7,536 nucleotides of DNA. Source: Variovorax sp. (GTDB taxonomy: Bacteria; Pseudomonadota; Gammaproteobacteria; Burkholderiales; Burkholderiaceae_C). Each line of letters starts with the position of its first letter. The first letter of the stretch is position 1. Under the pieces are notes generated by a model that was given only the letters and a program-made list of their open reading frames with translations, did no database searches and was not told the origin of the DNA. Positions 1-6,459 of the stretch are shown here, one piece after another. The position numbers and the translations under genes are program-made. The stretch spans positions 1-7,536 of the forward strand of contig JAQGLP010000494.1 of the NCBI GenBank assembly GCA_028292835.1, written 5' to 3'.

Positions 1-246
1 CTGCGCGGCTACGAAGCCGAAGTCTGGTATGGCGTCATCGCGCCGGCGGGCACGCCGAGGGCTGTCATCGACAAACTGTCGGCGGAGATCGCACGCATCG
101 TGCGCGCGCCCGCGGTCCGGGACAAGCTGGTCGCGCAGGCCGCCGAGCCGGTAGGCAGCACGCCCGAGCAGTTCGCGACCTTGATGGAGGGCGAGCTGAA
201 GAAGTGGTCGGCCGTCATCCGGCAGACCGGCATCCGGGCCGACTGA
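1..246 (+). CDS. Bug/TctC-family periplasmic solute-binding protein, C-terminal part (5' end outside window)
   Basis: The open frame enters from the left edge and gives 81 residues before TGA at 244-246. The segments EVWYGVIAPAGTP, VIDKLSAEIARIV, a VRDKL helix, a TPEQFATLMEGEL stretch and the ending KWSAVIRQTGIRAD are the classic C-terminal pattern of the tripartite tricarboxylate receptor (Bug/TctC) family. These are periplasmic proteins that bind small carboxylates, usually for a TctAB-type permease. About 240 residues, including the signal peptide and the ligand-binding half, lie outside the window, so the ligand cannot be judged. The next gene starts one base after this stop, which makes it the upstream member of the plus-strand operon. 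Its C-terminus differs clearly from that of the complete Bug protein at 4222-5193, so the two are not recent duplicates. Family assignment is firm. Confidence 0.9.
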   Translation: MRGYEAEVWYGVIAPAGTPRAVIDKLSAEIARIVRAPAVRDKLVAQAAEPVGSTPEQFATLMEGELKKWSAVIRQTGIRAD

Positions 247-247
247 G

Positions 248-979
248 ATGCTGTACGAACTGCGCATCTACCACCCCATGCCCGGGCGGCTGGGCGATCT
301 GGTGGAACGCATCGGTGCGGTGATGCCGCCCTTCTTCGAGCGCCACGGCTTCGCGCCGCGCCTAGGGCAATGGACCGGCGTCGCCGGCTCGCACGCGCCG
401 GTATTCGCGTGGCTGCTGGGCTGGCCCAGCCTGGAAGTACGGATGTCTGCATTCGCCGCGCTCGGCGCGGACGAGGAGTGGAACGCCCTGCGCCTGCGGA
501 CTAACGGCCCCGGCGAGATGGTGCGCCGTTACGACCTGCGCCTGCTGTCGCCCTCGCGCCTCGCCGCGTCCCCAGGCGCTCAGTTGCGCGGTCCGGCCTG
601 TGGCCTCTACGAACTGCGCACGCTGCCGGTCGCCGTCGGCCGCACCCGCGCGGCGGAAGAAGCCTTGGCCGCCGTCGACCTACCGGCGCTGGCCGCCACC
701 GGCACCACGGTCGCCGGCGTCTTCGACAACATCTTCGGCGGCACGACACCCGGCGTCACGCTGCTGCTCGGCTGGCCCGACTTCGCGCACGGGCGCCAGG
801 CGCTGGCCGCTTACGAGCGCCGGCCCGAAGTCATGCAGGCGCGCCGCAGCGAGCGCGAACAATGGGCCGGCGAGCACCTGCTCGGGGAGGGCGGCAACCT
901 GCTGCTGGAGCCCACGCGCTACGGTGCCGTCGACCTGCAGATCCAGACATCCCAAACAACCCCAAGGAAGACCCCATGA
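248..979 (+). CDS. NIPSNAP-family protein with two tandem domains
   Basis: This 243-residue protein has no signal peptide and is probably cytoplasmic. It contains two copies of the ferredoxin-like NIPSNAP fold. The first covers about residues 1-103 and starts with YELRIY at 3-8, with WLLGWPSLEVRMSAF at 55-69. The second covers about residues 119-226, with YELRTL at 121-126 and LLLGWPDFAHGRQAL at 172-186. Bacterial NIPSNAP proteins often sit in catabolic operons, but no general reaction is established, so I assign none. The ATG lies one base after the TGA of the Bug gene and has no good Shine-Dalgarno, so translation is probably coupled. Its TGA overlaps the next ATG (ATGA, 976-979). The last 15 or so residues are polar and probably disordered. 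Family call is confident; biochemical role is unknown. Confidence 0.85.
   Translation: MLYELRIYHPMPGRLGDLVERIGAVMPPFFERHGFAPRLGQWTGVAGSHAPVFAWLLGWPSLEVRMSAFAALGADEEWNALRLRTNGPGEMVRRYDLRLLSPSRLAASPGAQLRGPACGLYELRTLPVAVGRTRAAEEALAAVDLPALAATGTTVAGVFDNIFGGTTPGVTLLLGWPDFAHGRQALAAYERRPEVMQARRSEREQWAGEHLLGEGGNLLLEPTRYGAVDLQIQTSQTTPRKTP
964..970 (+). promoter_or_regulatory. Ribosome binding site fixing the RraA-family start
   Basis: AAGGAAG lies five bases before the ATG at 976. It decides this start over the earlier in-frame start at 862, which would add 38 residues inside the NIPSNAP gene and has no family support. Confidence 0.7.
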
Positions 980-1755
980 GCAACGACAAGCAAACCATCG
1001 ATCCCTTTCAGCTGAAGAAATACTACGACCCGTTGCGGGTGGCGGACGTGTGCGACGCCCTGGACGGCATCGGCTACTTCAACCTCGGCCTGGTCGCGCC
1101 GGAGATCCGCGCCCTGCAGCGCGGCACCCGGTTCTGGGGGGTGGCCTTCACCGTTCGCTGCGTGCCCGCGAACCGCCCCATGTGGACCCTGCCGACCACG
1201 CCCGAGATCGTCGATTCGCACGACATCTGGTTCCGGAAGGTGGGGCTGGGTGTCTGGCGTTTTTATGACCAGCTCAAGTCCGGCCACGTGGTGGTAACGG
1301 ACACCGGAGGCGCGCCTCCCGTCGGCCTGTGGGGCTCGGAAAACTCGCTGCGTGCCGTCCAGAAGGGCGCCGTCGGCATCATCACCGATGGCCAGTGCCG
1401 CGACAGCGGCGAGCTGCTGCAGCAGGGCACGCCCATCTGCTCCCACGGGGTGGCCCGCACCATCATCCCGGGCCGCATCGAGATCATCGAGACGCAGACG
1501 CGCATCGGCATGGGCGGGGTCCAGGTCTGCCCGGGCGATATCGTCGGCTGTGACGACGACGGCATCGTGGTCGTGCCGCAGGCGGTGGCAGCGGAAGTGG
1601 CCGGCCATGCGCGGGAAGTGCTGCTGGCAGACATGCGCAAGCGCGCCAGGCATTTCGCCGAACTGGGCTATCCCGCGGACGACAGCGTCGACGTGGCCCG
1701 GGTGGAGCAGTACTACGCCGAGCTCGACGCCGCGGCGGCAGGCGCACCCCGATGA
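976..1755 (+). CDS. RraA-family protein (HMG/CHA aldolase-like)
   Basis: This 259-residue protein belongs to the RraA/RraA-like superfamily, which includes metal-dependent 4-hydroxy-4-methyl-2-oxoglutarate/4-carboxy-4-hydroxy-2-oxoadipate aldolases, oxaloacetate decarboxylases and the RNase E inhibitor RraA. Visible signatures are VADVCDALD at 22-30, the GLWG loop at 117-120 with E122, GAVGIITDGQCRD at 131-143, and GDIVGCDDDGIVVVP at 187-201. R142 and D143 match the catalytic Arg and metal-binding Asp of the DG..RD motif in the aldolases. At about 260 residues it is longer than classical RraA (about 160) and a little longer than typical aldolases (about 230), with extra sequence at both ends. 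That favours an enzyme over the RNase E regulator. It overlaps its neighbours by ATGA at both ends. The likely reaction is retro-aldol cleavage or decarboxylation of an oxo acid, with unknown substrate. Confidence 0.85.
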   Translation: MSNDKQTIDPFQLKKYYDPLRVADVCDALDGIGYFNLGLVAPEIRALQRGTRFWGVAFTVRCVPANRPMWTLPTTPEIVDSHDIWFRKVGLGVWRFYDQLKSGHVVVTDTGGAPPVGLWGSENSLRAVQKGAVGIITDGQCRDSGELLQQGTPICSHGVARTIIPGRIEIIETQTRIGMGGVQVCPGDIVGCDDDGIVVVPQAVAAEVAGHAREVLLADMRKRARHFAELGYPADDSVDVARVEQYYAELDAAAAGAPR

Positions 1756-2654
1756 AGCCGCGCGAACCCTTCATCGACGCCCACCAGCACTTCTGGGACC
1801 TGGGCCGCAATCCTTACCCCTGGCTGCAGGAACCGGAGCCGATCCCCTTCCGCTACGGCGACTATTCGGCGCTGAAGCGCAACTACCTGCCGGCGGACCT
1901 CTCGCGCGACACCGAGGGCTTCGCCCCGGTGAAGACCGTCCACATCGAAGCGGAGTGGGAGCGCGCGAACCCGGTGGATGAGACCCGCTGGCTGAGCGGC
2001 CTCGCGGCTGCCACCGGGCGGCCGTCGGCCTGCGTGGCCCATGTCGCGCTGGACGGTGCTGACGTGGAAGGCGTGCTGGCGCAACAGGCGGCCTTTCCGC
2101 TGGTGCGCGGCATCCGCCACAAGCCAGTCACTGCGCCCACGCGCGCCGGCGCGCGCCGGGGCTTGCCGAGATCTATGGACGACGAGCGCTGGCGCCGCGG
2201 CTATGCCCTGCTGGCGCGCCACGGCTTGTCCTTCGACCTGCAAGCGCCCTGGTGGAACCTGGACCAGGCGACCGACCTGGCGCGCGATTTCCCGGGCACG
2301 CAGATGATCATCAACCACACCGGCCTGCCGTCGGACCGCTCGCCCGAGGGCCTGACGGGCTGGCGTGCGGCACTGGAGCAACTGGCGCTCCGGCCCAACG
2401 TGGCTCTGAAGATTTCGGGGCTGGGCCAACGCGGGCAAGCATGGACGGCGGACGCCAACGTGCCGGTGATCCGCGACGCCATCGCGATCTTCGGCGCCGG
2501 GCGCTGCATGTTCGCCAGCAACTTTCCGGTGGACAGCCTGGTGGCTAGCTATGAGACCCTCCTGGCCGGCTTCCTGGCCGCGATCGCCGACCGGCCGGAC
2601 GCCGAACAGCGGCAGCTGCTGCACGACAACGCACAGCGCATCTACCGGCTGTGA
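1752..2654 (+). CDS. Amidohydrolase family protein (COG3618, L-fuconolactonase-like lactonase)
   Basis: This 300-residue cytoplasmic TIM-barrel hydrolase belongs to the amidohydrolase-2 branch that includes L-fuconolactonase, L-rhamnono-lactonase and 2-pyrone-4,6-dicarboxylate lactonase. The N-terminal motif FIDAHQHFWD (7-16) supplies the HxH pair H11 and H13. Further signatures are VHIEAEW at 63-69, RGIRHKP at 119-125, the strand ending NHTGLP at 188-193 (H189), KISGLG at 220-225, and ASNFPVD at 255-261, where D261 is the expected catalytic Asp of the last barrel strand. The FWD motif fits the sugar-lactone members better than the pyrone-dicarboxylate lactonases. The ATG overlaps the preceding stop by four bases and has no strong Shine-Dalgarno, so translation is probably coupled. 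It is the last gene of the plus block. The role is probably hydrolysis of a lactone before the RraA-family step, which is inference; the substrate is unknown. Confidence 0.85.
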   Translation: MKPREPFIDAHQHFWDLGRNPYPWLQEPEPIPFRYGDYSALKRNYLPADLSRDTEGFAPVKTVHIEAEWERANPVDETRWLSGLAAATGRPSACVAHVALDGADVEGVLAQQAAFPLVRGIRHKPVTAPTRAGARRGLPRSMDDERWRRGYALLARHGLSFDLQAPWWNLDQATDLARDFPGTQMIINHTGLPSDRSPEGLTGWRAALEQLALRPNVALKISGLGQRGQAWTADANVPVIRDAIAIFGAGRCMFASNFPVDSLVASYETLLAGFLAAIADRPDAEQRQLLHDNAQRIYRL

Positions 2655-2672
2655 ACGGGCGGGCCTGGAACC

Positions 2673-2765
2673 TCAGTCCTGGTACATGCGGGTGATGGCG
2701 AACGTTTCCGCGTCGCCCGCGCCGTGCTCCTCGACATAGGCGTGGTGCCTGGGCCTTCTCCAAAA
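2673..2765 (-). pseudogene. Probable remnant of a C-terminal coding end, family not recognised
   Basis: Read on the minus strand, 2744 to 2673 gives a protein-like tail, HHAYV followed by EEHGAGDAETFAITRMYQD and TGA. By hand count, 22 of these 24 codons end in G or C, as in the intact genes around it. Upstream it becomes poor (FWRRPR) before reaching the aldehyde dehydrogenase stop. In the neighbouring frame, the bases right after that stop read ILEKAQ. Dropping one G near 2748-2749 would join the two parts into one coherent tail. No start codon serves it. I read it as the residue of a gene lost by deletion and frameshift downstream of the aldehyde dehydrogenase. I do not recognise the family, and chance coding-like composition is possible in so short a stretch. 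Confidence 0.35.
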
Positions 2766-4211
2766 TCACGCCTGCGTGTAGGCGGTCTTCACAACGGTGA
2801 AGAACTCCTGCGCGTAGCGACCCTGCTCGCGCGGCCCATAGCTCGACCCCTTGCGCCCGCCGAAGGGCACGTGATAGTCCACCCCCGCTGTCGGCAGGTT
2901 CACCATCACCATGCCGGCTTGGCTGTGGCGCTTGAAGTGCGTCGCATACTTCAGGCTGGTCGTCGCGATGCCCGCGGAAAGGCCGAACTCGGTATCGTTC
3001 GCCGTGGCCAATGCCTCTTCGTAGTTCTTCACCCGGATCACGCTCGCCACCGGGCCGAAGATTTCTTCCTTGTTGATGCGCATGCTCGCCACGGATTCGC
3101 TGAACAACGCCGGCGACATATAGAAGCCCTCGGTGTCGAGCTTGAGCCGCTCACCGCCCGCAGCCAGCGTGGCGCCTTCGCCCTGGCCGATCTCGATGTA
3201 GTTCAAGTCCTGCTGCAACTGGCTCTCGCTGGAGACCGGGCCGATGTCCGTGCCCTGCGCGAGCGCATCGCCGACCTTGATCCTTGCCATGCGGGCCTTC
3301 ATCGCCTCGATGAACTGGGGGTAGATGCCCTCGGTCACGATGAGGAGGCTCGACGCGGTGCAGCGCTGGCCGGTCGAATAGAACGCGCTCTGCACGCTGA
3401 GTTCGACGGCTTGGTTCAGGTCTGCGTCGTCCAGCACGACTTGCGGGTTCTTGCCGCCCATTTCGAGCTGCACCTTCTTGTGATTCGTCGCGCACTGCAC
3501 GGCGATGTTGCGACCCACGCCCACCGAACCCGTAAAGCTGATGGCATGTATGCCCGGGTGGTTGACCAGCGCATCGCCGATCACGCTGCCGCGGCCCATC
3601 ACGAGGTTGAACACACCGGCCGGAATGCCCGAGCGGCTGATGATTTCCGCCAGCGCCCAGGCGCAGCCAGGCACGAGGTCAGCGGGCTTCAAGACCACGC
3701 AGTTGCCGAAGGCCAGTGCCGGGGCGATCTTCCACGCGGGAATCGCGATCGGGAAGTTCCACGGCGTGATGAGACCGACGACGCCCACGGGCTCCCGCGT
3801 GATCTCCACGCCGATGCCGGGGCGTACCGAGGGAATGACCTCACCTGAGAGGCGCAGGCATTCGCCGGCAAAGAACTTGAAGATCTGGCCGGCGCGCGTG
3901 GCCTCGCCGATGCCTTCGGCCTTTGTCTTGCCTTCCTCGCGAGCGAGCAGCGTGCCGAGTTCTTCCTTGCGCGCGAGGATTTCATTGCCGATCTTGTCGA
4001 GCGCCTCGGAGCGCGCCTGGATGCCCCCGGTGGACCAGGCGGGGAACGCGGCGGTTGCGGCGGCGACCGCGGCATTCACCTGGTTCGCGTCGCCCTGGGC
4101 GTACTGGCCCAGCACGTCGCCCAGATTGCTCGGATTGACATTGGCGCTGTAGCTGGCTCCGGTGAGCCATTCGCCATTGATGAGGTTGTCGAAGTTCTGC
4201 ATGGCTTGCAT
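2766..4211 (-). CDS. NAD(P)-dependent aldehyde dehydrogenase, probable alpha-ketoglutaric semialdehyde dehydrogenase
   Basis: This 481-residue protein is full length for the ALDH superfamily. It has the oxyanion Asn in PWNFP (N152), the cofactor Lys in LKPAD (K175), the Rossmann segment FTGSVGVG at 226-233, the general base in LEMGGK (E250), the catalytic Cys in GQRCTAS (C284) and EIFGP at 383-387. The C-terminal run NLPTAGVDYHVPFGGRKGSS (438-457) followed by YGPREQGRYAQEF is typical of 2,5-dioxopentanoate (alpha-ketoglutaric semialdehyde) dehydrogenases. Those oxidise 2,5-dioxopentanoate to 2-oxoglutarate in pentose, hexarate and hydroxyproline catabolism. The superfamily call is certain; the substrate is a good but unproven guess. 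The start lies 10 bases after the stop of the Bug gene. AGGA about 15 bases upstream is a weak, distant ribosome site, and Met4 (4202) is an alternative start. It is co-transcribed with, and probably coupled to, the binding protein. Confidence 0.85.
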   Translation of the reverse strand: MQAMQNFDNLINGEWLTGASYSANVNPSNLGDVLGQYAQGDANQVNAAVAAATAAFPAWSTGGIQARSEALDKIGNEILARKEELGTLLAREEGKTKAEGIGEATRAGQIFKFFAGECLRLSGEVIPSVRPGIGVEITREPVGVVGLITPWNFPIAIPAWKIAPALAFGNCVVLKPADLVPGCAWALAEIISRSGIPAGVFNLVMGRGSVIGDALVNHPGIHAISFTGSVGVGRNIAVQCATNHKKVQLEMGGKNPQVVLDDADLNQAVELSVQSAFYSTGQRCTASSLLIVTEGIYPQFIEAMKARMARIKVGDALAQGTDIGPVSSESQLQQDLNYIEIGQGEGATLAAGGERLKLDTEGFYMSPALFSESVASMRINKEEIFGPVASVIRVKNYEEALATANDTEFGLSAGIATTSLKYATHFKRHSQAGMVMVNLPTAGVDYHVPFGGRKGSSYGPREQGRYAQEFFTVVKTAYTQA

Positions 4212-4221
4212 GGCGAAGGCC

Positions 4222-5193
4222 CTAGTTCCTCAGGTCGATCTTGCTCGCGATCGCCTTGATAGAGGCGCTCTCGCGGGCCATGCTGGCCTGGAAAGTCGCG
4301 GCGTCTTCGTAGGTGTCCGTCGTGAAGTACTGCTTCTCCATGACCTCGCGCAGCGATGGCTCCTGCATGGCCTTGGCCGTCGCGGCCGTGAGCACGTTCA
4401 CGACTTCCGGCGGCGTGCCCTTGGGAACGGCCAAGCCGCGCCAAGTCCCCAGCACCAGATCGATGTTGCGCTCTCGCAGCGTCGGCACCTTCTCAAAACT
4501 CTTGATGCGCTTCTCCGACATCACGCCCAGTGCCTTCAGTTTGCCACCAAGCACGTTTGGCGCGACTTCCGGAGAGCTGGCGATGACCGCGTCGATGTGG
4601 CCGCCGAGCAGCGAGAGGATGGCCGGAGCGCCACCGGCATAGGGGATGTAGTTGAACTTGGTGCGGCCCTTGTCGGCGAGCGCCGCCGCTGCCAGGTGCC
4701 ACATGGAGCCCTGCCCGGCATTTCCGATGCGCACATTCGCATCCGGCGAGCGAGACGCAGCGAGGAACTCTTCGATGGTGTTGTAGGGCGCATCGGCCCT
4801 GACCACCACGACGGCCGGGTCGGCGTTGAGCTTGGCGATGGGGATCAGGCTCTCATGATTGAACTTTGCCAGGCCCAGGTACTGCAAAAAGGTGATTTCA
4901 ACCGTGGTCAGCGCCACCTTGTAACCATCGGGCTTGGCATTGATCACATCCGTCCATCCGATCACGCCAGCGGCGCCGGCCTTGTTCACCACGACCGGGC
5001 TCTCCGGCAGGTACTTCGCAACGGTGGTGGCGTAAGCGCGCGCCATGACGTCGGCCCCGCCGCCGGCCTGGTAAGGAACCACCAGTTCGATTGGACGATG
5101 GGGATAGGCTGCCTGCTGGGCCCACACCGATGTGGTGGCCAGAATTCCGGCGGTCGCAAGGCAGGCGAGAAGTGGGCGTCGAGCAATTTGCAA
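4222..5193 (-). CDS. Bug/TctC-family periplasmic solute-binding protein, TTG start
   Basis: This 323-residue protein is of usual length for the family. A Sec signal peptide runs from the basic ARRP through a hydrophobic core to VWA, with likely cleavage after A25. The mature protein opens with the family pattern YPHRPIELVVPYQAGGGADV (30-49), followed by VVVNKAGAAGVIGWT (67-81) and KPDGYKV (87-93). It also carries the IPYAGGAPAILSLLGGHIDA and ALGVMSEKR blocks. It should bind a small carboxylate in the periplasm. The start codon is TTG (complement of CAA at 5191-5193), chosen because AAGGAGA lies five bases upstream and the signal peptide starts exactly there. No TctA or TctB permease gene is in the window; orphan Bug proteins are common in Burkholderiales. 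It heads a two-gene unit with the aldehyde dehydrogenase, so its ligand is probably a precursor of that enzyme's substrate. Confidence 0.9.
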   Translation of the reverse strand: MQIARRPLLACLATAGILATTSVWAQQAAYPHRPIELVVPYQAGGGADVMARAYATTVAKYLPESPVVVNKAGAAGVIGWTDVINAKPDGYKVALTTVEITFLQYLGLAKFNHESLIPIAKLNADPAVVVVRADAPYNTIEEFLAASRSPDANVRIGNAGQGSMWHLAAAALADKGRTKFNYIPYAGGAPAILSLLGGHIDAVIASSPEVAPNVLGGKLKALGVMSEKRIKSFEKVPTLRERNIDLVLGTWRGLAVPKGTPPEVVNVLTAATAKAMQEPSLREVMEKQYFTTDTYEDAATFQASMARESASIKAIASKIDLRN

Positions 5194-5198
5194 CTGAG

Positions 5199-5205
5199 TC
5201 TCCTT
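5199..5205 (-). promoter_or_regulatory. Strong Shine-Dalgarno serving a TTG start
   Basis: The minus strand reads AAGGAGA here, five bases before the TTG at 5193. It is the best ribosome site in the window and supports initiation at the rare TTG codon. Confidence 0.75.
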
Positions 5206-5238
5206 TTGTTTGGATTGGGGGGAAAGCGATGTGCGGCG

Positions 5239-5267
5239 AGTCTATGGACGGAGGTTCAACGCCACAA
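5239..5267 (-). promoter_or_regulatory. Weak candidate sigma70 promoter for the binding protein-aldehyde dehydrogenase pair
   Basis: In the 120-base gap 5194-5313, the minus strand offers TTGTGG (5262-5267) and TAGACT (5239-5244) with a 17-base spacer, matching three and four of six consensus bases. The position, about 45 bases before the TTG start, is sensible. The gap is also visibly less GC-rich than the genes and contains a T-run. The match is weak and found by eye, and transcription could simply read through from the lactate dehydrogenase-like gene. Confidence 0.25.
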
Positions 5268-5313
5268 ACGAGAAATGCTTGAAGGCGCGGTGACAAAAAA
5301 TCATGACCGACCG

Positions 5314-6459
5314 CTATGCGCCCGGCAGCAGCACGTCGGCATCGACGTCGCGGATGTCGGTGCGCCCGCAGAAGGCCATCGTGAGGTCGAGTTCCTTGTG
5401 GATGATCTGAAGCGCGCGGCTGACGCCTTCCTCGCCGAGCGCGCCCAGCCCGTACAGCATCGAACGCCCGATATAGGTGCCCTTGGCTCCCAGCGCAACG
5501 GCCTTGAGCACGTCCTGGCCCGAGCGAATGCCGCCGTCCATGTGGACCTCGATGCGGTCACCAACCGCTTGCACGATGGGGGGCAACGCACGGATCGAGG
5601 ACGGCGCGCCATCGAGCTGCCGGCCGCCGTGGTTGGAGACGATGAGTGCGTCGGCGCCGGCAGCCACGGCATGCCGCGCGTCCTCGACATCCTGTATGCC
5701 CTTGAGCACGAGCTTTCGCTTCCACAGGCGGCGGATCCAGGCGACGTCGTCCCAGCTCAGGGTGGGGTCGTATTGCTGGGCCGTCCATTCAGCCAGCGAC
5801 GTCATGTTCTCAACGCCTTCGACGTGGCCGATGATGTTGCCGAAGCTGCGCCGCTTGGTGCCAAGCATGCCAAAACCCCAACGCGGCTTGCTCGCCATGT
5901 TGAGCATATTGCGCACAGTGAGCCGCGGGGGTGCCGACAGGCCGTTCTTGAGGTCCTTGTGGCGCTGCCCGCTGATCTGAAGGTCCAGCGTGAGCACCAG
6001 GGCCGAACAGTTCGCATCGTGCGCGCGGCGTATGAGCCGTTCGACGAACGCGCGATCGCGCATCACATACAACTGGAACCAGAACGGATGGCCGCCGGTG
6101 GCCTCGGCGACGTCTTCGATCGAGCAGATGCTCACCGTGGAGAGCGTAAACGGCACGCCGAAGGCCTTCGCCGCACGCGCCGCCAGGATTTCGCCGTCGG
6201 CGCATTGCATGCCGGTCAGGCCCGTTGGCGCAATGGCGACCGGCATGGCCACTTCCTGCCCCAGCATGGTGGTGCGGGTGCTGCGCCTTTCGAGGTTGAC
6301 AGCCACCCGCTGGCGCAGCAGGAGCTGCTGGAAGTCGCGCTCGTTCGCGCGGTAGGTGCTCTCTGTCCACGACCCGACGTCGACGTAGTCATAGAACATG
6401 CGGGGCACCCGCTTCTTCGCCAGCACGCGCAGGTCTTCAATACAGGTGATCACGCTCAT
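5314..6459 (-). CDS. FMN-dependent alpha-hydroxyacid dehydrogenase, L-lactate dehydrogenase (LldD)-like
   Basis: This 381-residue protein is a glycolate oxidase/flavocytochrome b2-type TIM-barrel flavoenzyme that oxidises an L-2-hydroxy acid to the 2-oxo acid. The active-site set is complete: Y25 in FYDYVD, the FMN-binding APTGLTGM block (78-84), Y131 in FQLYV, D159 and R166 in LTLDLQISGQR, K253 in VLKGI, and H277 and R280 in SNHGGRQLDG. The flavin phosphate site is DGGIRSGQDV (308-317) and GRSMLYG (331-337). The long segment at about 171-250, ending SWDDVAWIRRLW, resembles the membrane-associating loop of E. coli LldD, so respiratory-chain coupling at the inner membrane is likely. The start is the ATG at 6459, overlapping the previous stop (ATGA) with GGAAG eight bases upstream. 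The frame stays open to 6741, but that extension is arginine-rich antisense-like sequence. Lactate is the default substrate; mandelate, glycolate or a larger hydroxy acid is possible. Confidence 0.88.
   Translation of the reverse strand: MSVITCIEDLRVLAKKRVPRMFYDYVDVGSWTESTYRANERDFQQLLLRQRVAVNLERRSTRTTMLGQEVAMPVAIAPTGLTGMQCADGEILAARAAKAFGVPFTLSTVSICSIEDVAEATGGHPFWFQLYVMRDRAFVERLIRRAHDANCSALVLTLDLQISGQRHKDLKNGLSAPPRLTVRNMLNMASKPRWGFGMLGTKRRSFGNIIGHVEGVENMTSLAEWTAQQYDPTLSWDDVAWIRRLWKRKLVLKGIQDVEDARHAVAAGADALIVSNHGGRQLDGAPSSIRALPPIVQAVGDRIEVHMDGGIRSGQDVLKAVALGAKGTYIGRSMLYGLGALGEEGVSRALQIIHKELDLTMAFCGRTDIRDVDADVLLPGA

Noticed and set aside
862..975. N-terminal extension of the RraA-family protein from 862.
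   Set aside because: It overlaps the NIPSNAP gene by over 100 bases and lacks family similarity; the ATG at 976 follows AAGGAAG and makes an ATGA overlap.
2141..2154. Perfect 14-base palindrome GCGCGCCGGCGCGC.
   Set aside because: It lies inside the amidohydrolase gene in codons for Arg, Ala and Gly, where such GC-rich self-complementary runs arise readily by chance; no second copy was seen.
976..2654. Assignment of the RraA and amidohydrolase genes as LigK and LigI of protocatechuate 4,5-cleavage.
   Set aside because: The amidohydrolase has the HQHFWD motif of sugar-lactone-type members, and no LigA/B dioxygenase, LigC or LigJ is visible.
2655..2765. A bidirectional intrinsic terminator expected between converging genes.
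   Set aside because: No convincing stem followed by a T-run was found by eye; the CCTGG copies are direct, not inverted.
2724..3848. A 374-codon plus-strand open frame antisense to the aldehyde dehydrogenase.
   Set aside because: Composition is that of an antisense shadow and no motif is present, whereas the opposite strand has all ALDH catalytic residues.
5287..5314. GCGGT/ACCGC inverted repeat with an A/T run just after the LldD-like gene, as a terminator.
   Set aside because: The stem is only five pairs around an 18-base loop, and the T-run lies inside the loop, not after the stem.
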